From JAHQVI01 sp050330195 (GTDB lineage Bacteria > Pseudomonadota > Alphaproteobacteria > Rhizobiales > Rhodomicrobiaceae), in assembly GCA_050330195.1 (NCBI GenBank), contig JBHJOB010000032.1:1-64000 (forward strand): DNA of 64,000 nt, in the 5' to 3' direction. Shown in pieces: positions 24,992-32,869 of this stretch; position 1 is the first letter of the stretch; the number at the start of each line of letters is the position of its first letter. The translations under genes and the position numbers were made by a program. Below the pieces are notes generated by a model. The model searched no databases. It worked only from the letters and a program-made list of their open reading frames with translations, and had not been told where the DNA came from.

Positions 24992-26614
24992 ATGACATCT
25001 CCATCCGACCATATGCCAGACGCGCCAGAAGCGGGCGAAGTCGTCTATGACGACACGGCCGCTGTCGAGATCGCGGGCGGACAGCCGGGAGAGGGCGAGG
25101 CGATCGGATGTGCTCCCGCTGCGTCGCAAGGCGATGACGCCGGTTGCCATGCGGGTCGCGAGACAATGCTCGAAGCGGCGGAAAAGGCCGGCAACAGCGA
25201 GACACTGAAGCGCTACGCCGCCGATTATCCGATGGGCCCGCACGATCAGCCGCAAAGCATGTGCCCGGCCTTCGGTTCGCTTCGCGTGGGCTTGAGGATG
25301 CGGCGCACGGCGAGCGTGCTCTGCGGTTCGGCCTGCTGCGTATACGGATTGACATTCACGTCGCATTTTTATGGCGCGAAACGCACGGTCGGCTATGTGC
25401 CGTTCAACTCCGAAACGCTCGTCACCGGCAAGCTCTTCGAGGATCTGCGCGAGGCCGTGTTCGAACTGGCCGATCCGGAGGCGTATGACGCAGTCGTCGT
25501 GACGAATCTCTGTGTGCCGACAGCTTCCGGCGTTCCCTTGCGACTATTGCCGAAGGAAATCAACGGCGTCCGCATCGTCGGCATCGACGTGCCGGGCTTC
25601 GGTGTGCCGACCCATGCAGAGGCGAAGGATGTGCTGGCCGGGGCGATGCTTGCATATGCCCGGAACGAGGCTGAGCATGGTCCGGTCGCCGCACCTCGGG
25701 ACGGCGTGAGCGAGAGACCGACCGTGACGCTGGTCGGCGAGATGTTCCCCGCCGATCCTGTTGGTATCGGACGGATGCTGGAGCCTATGGGGCTCGCCGC
25801 CGGGCCTGTCGTGCCGACGCGCGAATGGCGTGAGCTTTATTCAGCGCTCGATTGCGCGGTCGTTGCGGCGATTCATCCATTTTACACTGCCAGCTTCCGC
25901 GAATTTGAAGCGGCCGGGCGCCCGATTGTCGGCTCCGCCCCGGTTGGCGTGGACGGGACTGCCGCCTGGCTCGACGCCATCGGCGAAGCCGCCGGTGTCG
26001 ATGCGGCCAAGCGCGACGCGGCCAAGAATCAGATCATCCCGGCCATTCGCGGCGCACTCTCCGGCTCGCCGATCAAAGGCCGAGTCACGGTCTCTGGCTA
26101 TGAGGGCTCGGAGTTGCTCGTCGCGCGGCTGCTGGTCGAAAGCGGCGCTGACGTGTCCTACGTAGGCACGGCATGCCCGCGCACACCTTATTCCGATCCG
26201 GACCGCGAATGGCTGGAGGCAAAGGGCGTACACGTCCAGTATCGCGCCTCGCTTGAGCAGGATCTCGCAGCTTTCCACGAATTCAAGCCGGACCTTGCGA
26301 TCGGTACGACACCCGTCGTGCAGAAAGCGAAAGAGGCGGCTATCCCCGCGCTCTATTTCACCAATCTGATTTCGGCGCGCCCCTTGATGGGACCGGCAGG
26401 CGCAGGCTCGCTTGCTCAGGTCGTGAATGCCGCAATCAGCAATGGCGCGCGCTTCAAGGAGATGGATGAATTCTTCGGCGCGACAGGACGCGGCGACAAT
26501 GCCGGCGTCTGGGAAACGACGCCGCAGCCGAATCCGAAGTTCCGCGAGAAATACCGCCGGAAGATGGAAGCCGCCGCCAAGGCGCGCAATATCGAGGAGG
26601 CCACCGGATGCTGA
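24992..26614 (+). CDS. bchY: Chlorophyllide reductase subunit BchY
   Basis: NifD-like subunit of chlorophyllide a oxidoreductase, 540 aa from ATG 24992 with AAGGAA upstream. Candidate 4Fe-4S cysteines are in MCPAFGSLR, VLCGSACCVYG and NLCVPTASG. The final codons GGATGCTGA place a start codon across the stop. That ATG was probably once the bchZ start but now opens a short ORF at the edge of an insertion (26608). Confidence 0.96.
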   Translation: MTSPSDHMPDAPEAGEVVYDDTAAVEIAGGQPGEGEAIGCAPAASQGDDAGCHAGRETMLEAAEKAGNSETLKRYAADYPMGPHDQPQSMCPAFGSLRVGLRMRRTASVLCGSACCVYGLTFTSHFYGAKRTVGYVPFNSETLVTGKLFEDLREAVFELADPEAYDAVVVTNLCVPTASGVPLRLLPKEINGVRIVGIDVPGFGVPTHAEAKDVLAGAMLAYARNEAEHGPVAAPRDGVSERPTVTLVGEMFPADPVGIGRMLEPMGLAAGPVVPTREWRELYSALDCAVVAAIHPFYTASFREFEAAGRPIVGSAPVGVDGTAAWLDAIGEAAGVDAAKRDAAKNQIIPAIRGALSGSPIKGRVTVSGYEGSELLVARLLVESGADVSYVGTACPRTPYSDPDREWLEAKGVHVQYRASLEQDLAAFHEFKPDLAIGTTPVVQKAKEAAIPALYFTNLISARPLMGPAGAGSLAQVVNAAISNGARFKEMDEFFGATGRGDNAGVWETTPQPNPKFREKYRRKMEAAAKARNIEEATGC

Positions 26615-26910
26615 TCCTCGACCATTATCGCGCCGCTCGTCGTCCGGCCGCACCCCCTCTCCCATGGGGAGAGGGTTGGGGTGAGGGGCGTAGTTCTATC
26701 GAGAGAGCCCTGCCCGCGCCAAACTCACCGGCCTGTACGCCCTCACCCGGCGCTTCGCGCCACCCTCTCCCCACGGGAGAGGGAAGATCCGACAGCTTCT
26801 TGCCCGATTTGAGAGCGCATGACCGGAGAGCAGCGTCTCAGCTTTTCTGGGCGATAGGCCGTGCGACGTTTGCAACGCCTTATTTTTCCGGCGGGAGGCG
26901 CGCATGCTGA
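26608..26910 (+). other. Insertion-derived mini-ORF carrying a duplicated bchZ start
   Basis: The first nine codons (MLILDHYRA) repeat the bchZ N-terminus (MLILDHDRA). The DNA at 26608-26633 and 26904-26929 is identical at 25 of 26 positions. After codon 9 the frame runs through repeat-derived sequence with low-complexity P/G/R content and stops at 26910 inside a second ATGCTGA. It is probably not a functional protein, but it may carry ribosomes from bchY to bchZ. Confidence 0.6.
26653..26784 (+). repeat. Two-arm palindromic intergenic repeat inserted between bchY and bchZ
   Basis: Arm A (26653-26690) is a hairpin, CCCTCTCC/GGAGAGGG, followed by TTGGGGTGAGGGG. Arm B (26737-26784) contains CCTCACCCGGCGCTTCGCGC and a second CCCTCTCC/GGAGAGGG hairpin. 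The same two-arm element occurs in reverse orientation at 61139-61251. Such elements are common dispersed repeats in alphaproteobacterial genomes. Confidence 0.8.
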
Positions 26911-28355
26911 TCCTCGACCATGATCGCGCGGGTGGCTATTGGGGGTCGGTCTACGTCTTCACCGCCATCAAGGGCCTTCAGGTCATCATCGACGGCCCGG
27001 TCGGCTGCGAGAACCTGCCCGTCACATCCGTCCTTCATTATACGGACGCTCTGCCGCCGCATGAACTGCCGATCGTCGTGACGGGCCTGTCCGAGGACGA
27101 ACTCGGCCAGCACGGAACGGAAGGCGCATTGCGCCGCGCGCACAAAACCATCGACCCGCATCTGCCGAGCGTCGTCGTCACCGGCTCGATCGCGGAGATG
27201 ATCGGCGGCGGCGTCACGCCCGAAGGCACCGGCATCCAGCGCTTTCTGCCGCGCACCATCGACGAAGACCAATGGCAAAGCGCCGACCGCGCCATGAACT
27301 GGCTGTGGACGCAATGTGGCGCGAAAAAGATCCCCGAGAGGAAGCCGCGCAAGGAAGGCGAACGCCCGCGCGTCAACATCATCGGCCCGGCTTGCGGCAC
27401 GTTCAACATGCCGTCCGATCTTGCCGAGATCCGCCGCCTTGTCGAGGGCATCGGCGCTGACGTCAACATGGTCTTCCCGCTCGGCAGTCATCTGGCCGAC
27501 GTGCCGCGCCTCATCGACGCCGACGTCAATATCTGCATGTACCGCGAATTCGGGCGCCTGCTCTGCGAAACGCTGGAGCGTCCGTATCTACAAGCCCCCA
27601 TCGGCCTGCATTCGACGACGAAATTCCTTCGCAAGCTCGGCGAACTGCTCGACATCGACCCCGAGCCGTTCATCGAACGAGAAAAGCACACCACCATCAA
27701 GCCGCTCTGGGATCTGTGGCGGTCGGTCACGCAGGACTTCTTCGCAACCGCCAGCTTCGGCATCGTCGCCAATGAGACCTACGTTCGCGGTGTGCGCAAT
27801 TTCCTTGAAAACGAGATGGGCTTGCCTTGCACCTTCGCCATCGCGCGGATCGCGGGCGGCAAGACTGACAATGCCGATGTGCGCACCCAGGTCCATGAGA
27901 AAAAGCCGCTGATCCTGTTCGGCAGCTACAACGAACGCATGTACGCCGCCGAAGCGGGCGGGCGCTCGATGTATATCCCGGCGTCCTTCCCCGGCGCGAT
28001 CATCCGTCGACATACGGGTACGCCCTTCATGGGCTATTCGGGCGCGACCTACATGGTGCAGGAAGTGTGCAACGCGCTGTTCGATGCGCTGTTCAACATC
28101 CTGCCGCTTGCGACCGACATGGATAAGGTCGAGGCGACGCCGGCCAAACGCGAGAGACAGCTTCCGTGGACGGCCGAAGCCATCGCAACGCTCGACCGTC
28201 TGGTCGAGGCGGAGCCGGTTCTCGTTCGGATCTCGGCGGCAAAACGCCTGCGCGACGCGGCGGAAAGTGCCGCGCGTCTGGCAGGCGATGAGGAAGTGAC
28301 AAATGGCCATATCCGGAAGGTGAGCGGCTCGCTCGCCGGAACCGTGGCTGCATAA
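26904..28355 (+). CDS. bchZ: Chlorophyllide reductase subunit BchZ
   Basis: NifK-like subunit of chlorophyllide a oxidoreductase, 483 aa from ATG 26904. The N-terminal GGYWGSVYVFTAIKGLQVII and the cluster cysteine in DGPVGCENLPVTS are present, as are the C-terminal PCP-like residues. The start keeps GGAGGC 4 nt upstream and overlaps the preceding mini-ORF stop as ATGCTGA. It ends 66 bp before pufQ. The puf promoter in related clusters lies inside bchZ, but I could not pinpoint it here. Confidence 0.96.
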   Translation: MLILDHDRAGGYWGSVYVFTAIKGLQVIIDGPVGCENLPVTSVLHYTDALPPHELPIVVTGLSEDELGQHGTEGALRRAHKTIDPHLPSVVVTGSIAEMIGGGVTPEGTGIQRFLPRTIDEDQWQSADRAMNWLWTQCGAKKIPERKPRKEGERPRVNIIGPACGTFNMPSDLAEIRRLVEGIGADVNMVFPLGSHLADVPRLIDADVNICMYREFGRLLCETLERPYLQAPIGLHSTTKFLRKLGELLDIDPEPFIEREKHTTIKPLWDLWRSVTQDFFATASFGIVANETYVRGVRNFLENEMGLPCTFAIARIAGGKTDNADVRTQVHEKKPLILFGSYNERMYAAEAGGRSMYIPASFPGAIIRRHTGTPFMGYSGATYMVQEVCNALFDALFNILPLATDMDKVEATPAKRERQLPWTAEAIATLDRLVEAEPVLVRISAAKRLRDAAESAARLAGDEEVTNGHIRKVSGSLAGTVAA

Positions 28356-28377
28356 GGTCATAAAGCCTTCATTTTCA

Positions 28378-28391
28378 TTCCGCTTGCGGAA
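28378..28391. other. Short hairpin upstream of pufQ
   Basis: TTCCGC-TT-GCGGAA forms a perfect 6-bp stem with a 2-nt loop in the 66-bp bchZ-pufQ spacer. It may mark an mRNA processing point. No T-run follows. Confidence 0.35.
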
Positions 28392-28421
28392 CGGTTGTTG
28401 GCAGTAGAGGAGGAACAGACG

Positions 28422-28649
28422 ATGTCTGTCATGGACGACCACACGATCAGCCTTCAGCGGACGCGACGGCGGCGCGACGAGCGCGAATATCGCTGGGTGT
28501 TCTGGTGCGCCTATCCTCTCTTTCTCGCAGCCGCGGTGATCGCCCGGATCATCCCCGGACGCAGAAGCGCGGGCAGACCGAGACAATCGGTGTTCAGGGA
28601 AGCCTGGGCCAATGCGAACTCGACCATTCCCTTCGCCTTCATGAATTAG
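28422..28649 (+). CDS. pufQ: PufQ-like regulator of bacteriochlorophyll synthesis
   Basis: A 75-aa single-span protein starting at ATG 28422 with AGAGGAGGAA upstream. The N-terminal 26 residues are basic, the span is about 28-50 (VFWCAYPLFLAAAVIARI), and the tail SVFREAWANANSTIPFAFMN resembles the end of PufQ proteins. PufQ influences flux through bacteriochlorophyll synthesis. Identification rests on position ahead of pufBA and length, since PufQ sequences are poorly conserved. Confidence 0.8.
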   Translation: MSVMDDHTISLQRTRRRRDEREYRWVFWCAYPLFLAAAVIARIIPGRRSAGRPRQSVFREAWANANSTIPFAFMN

Positions 28650-28774
28650 GGCGAAGCGATGGCTCGCCTGGTCGCTCCGGGCGAAGGGTGCGGCGAGGCA
28701 AGTCCTCAATGCTCCAACCTGGCCGCGCAGGATCCGCGCGGTAACGGCCTGTTCCATTAATGGAGAATGAGCTG

Positions 28775-28996
28775 ATGGCAACAGAAAAAAGCCCTTATAC
28801 GGGGCTCACTGAAAATGAAGCTCAAGAATTTCACGGCGTGTTCGTGACGAGCTTCATCATCTTTATGGTTGTGGCGATTATCGCCCACGTTCTTGCCTGG
28901 ATGTGGCGGCCCTGGCTGCCCGGCGAGGAAGGCTATACGTCGCTTCAGGAAGGCGTGAACCTGGCGCTTGCTTCCGGGCTTCCGTTGATCTCATGA
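28775..28996 (+). CDS. pufB: LH1 antenna beta polypeptide PufB
   Basis: Core light-harvesting beta chain, 73 aa from ATG 28775 (MATEKSPYTGLTENEAQEFH). It has one span with His38 (IIAHVLAWMWRPW) as the BChl ligand and conserved His20 (EFHG). ATG 28760 would add five residues that look like the ribosome-site region. The C-terminus continues about 20 residues past RPWLPGEEGY, longer than short Rhodobacter forms but similar to some other purple bacteria. Confidence 0.96.
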   Translation: MATEKSPYTGLTENEAQEFHGVFVTSFIIFMVVAIIAHVLAWMWRPWLPGEEGYTSLQEGVNLALASGLPLIS

Positions 28997-29024
28997 TTTT
29001 AAATCTGTATAAGGAATATCTGTA

Positions 29025-29213
29025 ATGTGGAGAATTTGGCTCCTCTTTGATCCGCGCAGGGCGCTGGTGGTTCTGTTCACCTTCCTGTTCGTTCTTGCGC
29101 TTCTGATCCACTTCATCCTGTTGAGCACGGAACGGTTCAACTGGCTCGAGGGTCCCTCGCAACCGGCTGCGCAGACGTCCAGCGTCGTGCCGCTGACCGG
29201 AAAACTCGGCTAG
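29025..29213 (+). CDS. pufA: LH1 antenna alpha polypeptide PufA
   Basis: Core light-harvesting alpha chain of 62 aa. The N-terminus MWRIWLLFDPRRALVVLFTF is typical. His29 (LLIHFILLST) ligates BChl and FNWLEG follows the span. ATG 29025 has AAGGA upstream, 28 bp after pufB. Confidence 0.97.
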   Translation: MWRIWLLFDPRRALVVLFTFLFVLALLIHFILLSTERFNWLEGPSQPAAQTSSVVPLTGKLG

Positions 29214-29229
29214 TTGCATCTCGTGCTCT

Positions 29230-29259
29230 GGCGGGCGGGCCACTGAAGGGCCGCCCGCC
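29230..29259 (+). promoter_or_regulatory. pufA-pufL intercistronic stem-loop
   Basis: GGCGGGCGG (29230-29238) pairs perfectly with CCGCCCGCC (29251-29259). No T-run follows. In Rhodobacter, a hairpin at this position protects the pufBA transcript from 3' decay and sets the excess of LH1 over the reaction centre. The same role is inferred here. Confidence 0.8.
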
Positions 29260-29304
29260 GTCGCGGCAACGATACAAAGACGGATAGCGGGTGAGGATCG
29301 TGTC

Positions 29305-30129
29305 ATGGCCATGCTAAGTTTCGAAAAAAAATACCGCGTGCGCGGGGGCACGCTCGTTGGAGGCGATCTGTTCGACTTCTGGATCGGCCCGTTCTATGTC
29401 GGCTTCTTCGGAATCACGACGATCTTTTTTGCGGCTTTGGGCACGGCGCTGATCGTCTACGGCGCAGCGATAGGTCCCACCTGGAACATCTGGAAGATCT
29501 CCATCGCGCCGCCTGATCTGAGTTACGGCCTGGCGCTTGCGCCGCTCAAGGAAGGCGGCCTCTGGCAGATCATTACATTCTGCGCGATTGGTTCGTTCGT
29601 GTCCTGGGCGCTGCGCGAGGTGGAAATTTGCCGCAAGCTGGGCATGGGCTATCACGTCCCCTTCGCTTTCGGCTTCGCGATATTCGCCTATGTTTCGCTT
29701 GTTGTCATCCGCCCCGTCATGATGGGCGCATGGGGGCATGGCTTTCCCTACGGCATCATGAGCCATCTGGATTGGGTATCGAACGTCGGATACCAGTATC
29801 TGCACTTCCATTACAATCCGGCGCATATGATCGCCGTGAGCTTTTTCTTCACCACGACGCTCGCACTCGCCCTGCATGGCGGGCTGGTGTTGTCGGCGGT
29901 CAATCCAGGGCGCGGCGAGCCGGTCAAGACGCCGGAGCATGAGAATACCTTCTTCCGCGACACGATAGGCTATTCCGTCGGTACGCTGGGTATTCACCGG
30001 CTCGGATTGTTCCTTGCCCTGAGCGCTGGTTTCTGGAGTGCCGTCTGCATCATCATCAGCGGACCGTTCTGGACCAGGGGCTGGCCGGAATGGTGGAACT
30101 GGTGGCTGAATTTGCCGATCTGGAGCTAG
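29305..30129 (+). CDS. pufL: Photosynthetic reaction centre L subunit
   Basis: Five-span L subunit of the type-II reaction centre, 274 aa. Landmarks are FEKKYRVRGGTLVGGDLFDF, the BChl/iron-ligand regions HFHYNPAHM and LALHGGLVLSAVNPGRG, and FFRDTIGYSVGTLGIHRLG. ATG 29305 has GAGGA 8 nt upstream. pufM begins 17 bp after its stop. Confidence 0.98.
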   Translation: MAMLSFEKKYRVRGGTLVGGDLFDFWIGPFYVGFFGITTIFFAALGTALIVYGAAIGPTWNIWKISIAPPDLSYGLALAPLKEGGLWQIITFCAIGSFVSWALREVEICRKLGMGYHVPFAFGFAIFAYVSLVVIRPVMMGAWGHGFPYGIMSHLDWVSNVGYQYLHFHYNPAHMIAVSFFFTTTLALALHGGLVLSAVNPGRGEPVKTPEHENTFFRDTIGYSVGTLGIHRLGLFLALSAGFWSAVCIIISGPFWTRGWPEWWNWWLNLPIWS

Positions 30130-30146
30130 AGGCAAGGAAGAATATC

Positions 30147-31130
30147 ATGGCCGAATATCAGAATATCTTCACTCGCGTCCAGGTCCGCGCAGCGCCGGAA
30201 GCGGGAATAGCACGCACCCGAGGCGATGTCTTCACACGCGACGGCGAGCCGTTCTTCAACTACTGGCTCGGCAAGATCGGCGATGCGCAGGTCGGGCCGA
30301 TTCATCTCGGCTTCACCGGCGTCGCCTCGCTGATCTGCGGGTTCATCGCGATCGAGATCATTGGACTGAACATGTGGGCCTCGGTCAACTGGGACCCGGT
30401 CCAGTTCATGCGGCAGCTTCCCTGGCTGGCGCTGGAGCCACCTCCGGCGAAATACGGACTGACCATCTTTCCACCGCTCAATGAAGGCGGCTGGTGGCTG
30501 ATGGCGGGCTTTTTCCTGACAGCCGCGATCCTGCTCTGGTGGGTCAAGGTCTACAACAATGCGCGTGCGCTCGGCATGGGCACCCACGTGGCCTGGGGCT
30601 TCGCCGCCGCGATCTGGCTCTATCTGGTTCTCGGCTTCATCCGGCCCATTGCGATGGGAAGCTGGGCGGAAGCGGTGCCGTTCGGGATCTTCCCGCATCT
30701 CGACTGGACGGCGGCCTTCTCGATCCGCTACGGCAACCTGTTCTATAATCCGTTCCACATGCTCTCCATCGTGTTCCTCTACGGCTCGGCGCTGCTGTTC
30801 GCCATGCATGCCGCGACCATTCTGGCCGTTGGCCAATATGGCGGCGAACGGGAAATCGAGCAGATCGTGGATCGCGGCACGGCATCGGAGCGGGCCGCCC
30901 TGTTCTGGCGCTGGACGATGGGGTTCAACGCCTCGATGGAGTCGATCCATCGCTGGGCGTGGTGGTTCGCGGTGCTATGCCCGCTGACCGGCGGCATCGG
31001 CATCCTGCTGACGGGCACCGTCGTGGATAACTGGTATCTTTGGGGCATCAAGCACGGTTTCGTTCCGGAATATCCGGTTACCGGTCCGTCGGTTCTTGAT
31101 CCGGCTCTTGGCAATGGAGCAGCGCAATGA
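30147..31130 (+). CDS. pufM: Photosynthetic reaction centre M subunit
   Basis: M subunit, 327 aa from ATG 30147 (MAEYQNIFTRVQVRA), with AAGGAAGAA upstream. An in-frame opening at 30090 lies within pufL and is not used. Ligand regions include NPFHMLSIVFLYGSALLFAM, FWRWTMGFNASMESIHRW and the C-terminal VVDNWYLWGIKHG. The stop overlaps the pufC start (ATGA), so there is no pufX; pufC takes its place. Confidence 0.98.
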   Translation: MAEYQNIFTRVQVRAAPEAGIARTRGDVFTRDGEPFFNYWLGKIGDAQVGPIHLGFTGVASLICGFIAIEIIGLNMWASVNWDPVQFMRQLPWLALEPPPAKYGLTIFPPLNEGGWWLMAGFFLTAAILLWWVKVYNNARALGMGTHVAWGFAAAIWLYLVLGFIRPIAMGSWAEAVPFGIFPHLDWTAAFSIRYGNLFYNPFHMLSIVFLYGSALLFAMHAATILAVGQYGGEREIEQIVDRGTASERAALFWRWTMGFNASMESIHRWAWWFAVLCPLTGGIGILLTGTVVDNWYLWGIKHGFVPEYPVTGPSVLDPALGNGAAQ

Positions 31131-32197
31131 AAACCGGCTTCAACATAGTTCTGGCGCTCGGAGGCATCTTCGCGCTGTTCCTGACGATCGGCACCTTCAT
31201 AGCGGACTGGGAACGCCCGCCAGTAGAGACGGTACAGATCGGCTATCGCGGCGTCGGTACGCAGCAGGTTATCAATCCGCGTACGGAAGCCGGGAGAGCG
31301 GTCACGCTTCCCACGGTCTACGACCCCGCCCCTCCCGGCGGACAGCCGGCACGCGAGGTCTATCAGAATGTGCAGATCCTCGGCGATCTGACCGAAGATG
31401 AATTCAACCGTGTCATGGTCGCCATTACGGATTGGGTTGCCCCGGAAGACGAGGGCTGCGCCTATTGCCACAATCTGGAGAATCTGGCTGAGGACGTGCC
31501 GACGAAAATCATTTCGCGGCGCATGTTCCAGATGACGCGGACGATCAATGAGAATTGGACCGATCACGTCGCCGAGACCGGCGTCACCTGCTATACCTGC
31601 CATCGCGGCCAGCCTGTTCCGGCCGAGATCTGGTTCAATCACGGCGGCGCCGGGCCGACGCGGGGAATGGCTGGTTACGACGCAGGGCAGAACCATCCGG
31701 CGCTTGCCGCGGGGCTGACTTCGCTGCCGTCCGATCCGTTTTCGGGGCGCGTGGATTCGGCATCGGAAATCCGTGTCGTCGGCGAGTCGGCGTTGCCGTC
31801 CGGCCAGGGGGCTTCCATCAAGGACACCGAAGCGACCTACGCTCTGATGATTCATATGTCCGAAGCGCTCGGGGTGAACTGCACCTTCTGCCATAACAGC
31901 CGCTCGTTCATCTCGTGGGAACAGAGCAACCAGAGCCGGATTCCGGCCTGGCATGGCATCCAGATGGTTCGCGACATCAACCAGAACTTCGTCGTTCCGT
32001 TGACGCCTCTTTATGCGGCCAACCGCCTCGGTCCGCAGGGCGATGCGCCGAAAGCCAATTGCGCCACATGCCATCGCGGCCAGAGCAAGCCGCTCGGCGG
32101 CGCTCAACTGGCCAGGGACTATCCTGAGCTGAACCGGGTCACGCTGATACCGCTCGCGGGCCCCGCAGTGCAATCGCAGCCGTCGACGGCGCAGTAA
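31127..32197 (+). CDS. pufC: Reaction-centre tetrahaem cytochrome c subunit PufC
   Basis: Periplasmic electron donor to the photo-oxidised special pair. The protein is 356 aa with four CxxCH haem sites at residues 111-115, 155-159, 252-256 and 312-316. An N-terminal hydrophobic segment (about 5-26) is not followed by a lipobox cysteine. The protein is therefore probably held by an uncleaved transmembrane anchor, not by the lipid seen in Blastochloris viridis. It is the last gene before a strong terminator. Confidence 0.96.
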   Translation: MKTGFNIVLALGGIFALFLTIGTFIADWERPPVETVQIGYRGVGTQQVINPRTEAGRAVTLPTVYDPAPPGGQPAREVYQNVQILGDLTEDEFNRVMVAITDWVAPEDEGCAYCHNLENLAEDVPTKIISRRMFQMTRTINENWTDHVAETGVTCYTCHRGQPVPAEIWFNHGGAGPTRGMAGYDAGQNHPALAAGLTSLPSDPFSGRVDSASEIRVVGESALPSGQGASIKDTEATYALMIHMSEALGVNCTFCHNSRSFISWEQSNQSRIPAWHGIQMVRDINQNFVVPLTPLYAANRLGPQGDAPKANCATCHRGQSKPLGGAQLARDYPELNRVTLIPLAGPAVQSQPSTAQ

Positions 32198-32212
32198 GCC
32201 CCTGCAAGACAC

Positions 32213-32253
32213 AGCCGGAAAGCAGGAATTCACGCGCCTGCTTTCCGGCTTTT
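32213..32253 (+). terminator. Rho-independent terminator of the puf operon
   Basis: A perfect 14-bp stem, AGCCGGAAAGCAGG (32213-32226) with CCTGCTTTCCGGCT (32237-32250), is followed by TTT. It lies 15 bp after the pufC stop. Confidence 0.9.
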
Positions 32254-32256
32254 CAT

Positions 32257-32778
32257 ATGACGAGGGAGGATCGCTTGAAGATTCAGGACCGCCAGGAGTT
32301 GCTTACAAAGCCCAAGCCCCTGACTTTCAAAGCGGATCAGCTTGTCTCGGATGCCGTCGCGAAGATGTCCGAGCTGAATTACGGCTCGGTGATCATCGTT
32401 GAAGATGACGGCCGCATTGACGGCATCGTCACCGAGCGCGATGTTCTCAAACGGCTCGTCAATGAAGGGCGGGACGCGAAATCCACCCGCCTCTCGGAGA
32501 TCATGACGACGAATATTCAGGTTGCCCATGTCGAGGACGACCTGATCGAATGGATGCAGAAAATGTCGGAGGGCCGGTTCCGGCGTCTGCCTGTTGTCGA
32601 CAACGACAACCGCCCGATCGCGATCCTGACGCAGACCGACCTGATGGCCTATTCATGGCAGCAGCTTCTGTCGCAGGCCAGCGAAATCGCCAAGCTGACG
32701 CTGCGTCGGAATTACAACATCTTTGCGATCCTCGGCGCATTCGTTCTGTATACGGTCGTGATCCTCTTCATAATCTGA
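32257..32778 (+). CDS. CBS-domain protein with C-terminal membrane anchor
   Basis: A 173-aa protein with two CBS repeats (about 18-75 and 80-140), including YGSVIIVEDDGRIDGIVTER and RRLPVVDNDNRPIAILTQTD. A single C-terminal span (IFAILGAFVLYTVVILFII) follows. ATG 32257 is given, but TTG 32275 has a better ribosome site (GAGGGAGG, 5 nt spacing) and would remove six residues. CBS pairs often sense adenine nucleotides. Its target is unknown; it directly follows the puf terminator. Confidence 0.82.
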   Translation: MTREDRLKIQDRQELLTKPKPLTFKADQLVSDAVAKMSELNYGSVIIVEDDGRIDGIVTERDVLKRLVNEGRDAKSTRLSEIMTTNIQVAHVEDDLIEWMQKMSEGRFRRLPVVDNDNRPIAILTQTDLMAYSWQQLLSQASEIAKLTLRRNYNIFAILGAFVLYTVVILFII

Positions 32779-32869
32779 TGCGCCCTGCCGATCCGGGTGT
32801 CCGACAACGCGGACTTGTTAAACGCTCCATGCGCTGTACAGTCGGATTTTCAATCATCCGGGTGGAGCA

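Noticed and set aside
26653..26784. CRISPR array or IS element
   Set aside because: There are no regularly spaced direct repeats with spacers and no transposase. The structure is two inverted hairpin arms, found once more at 61139-61251.
26611..26903. The 100-codon ORF as a genuine independent protein gene
   Set aside because: Beyond nine duplicated bchZ codons it translates palindromic repeat sequence with no protein-like features.
31096..31130. pufX gene after pufM
   Set aside because: The pufM stop overlaps the pufC start by 4 bp, which leaves no room for pufX.
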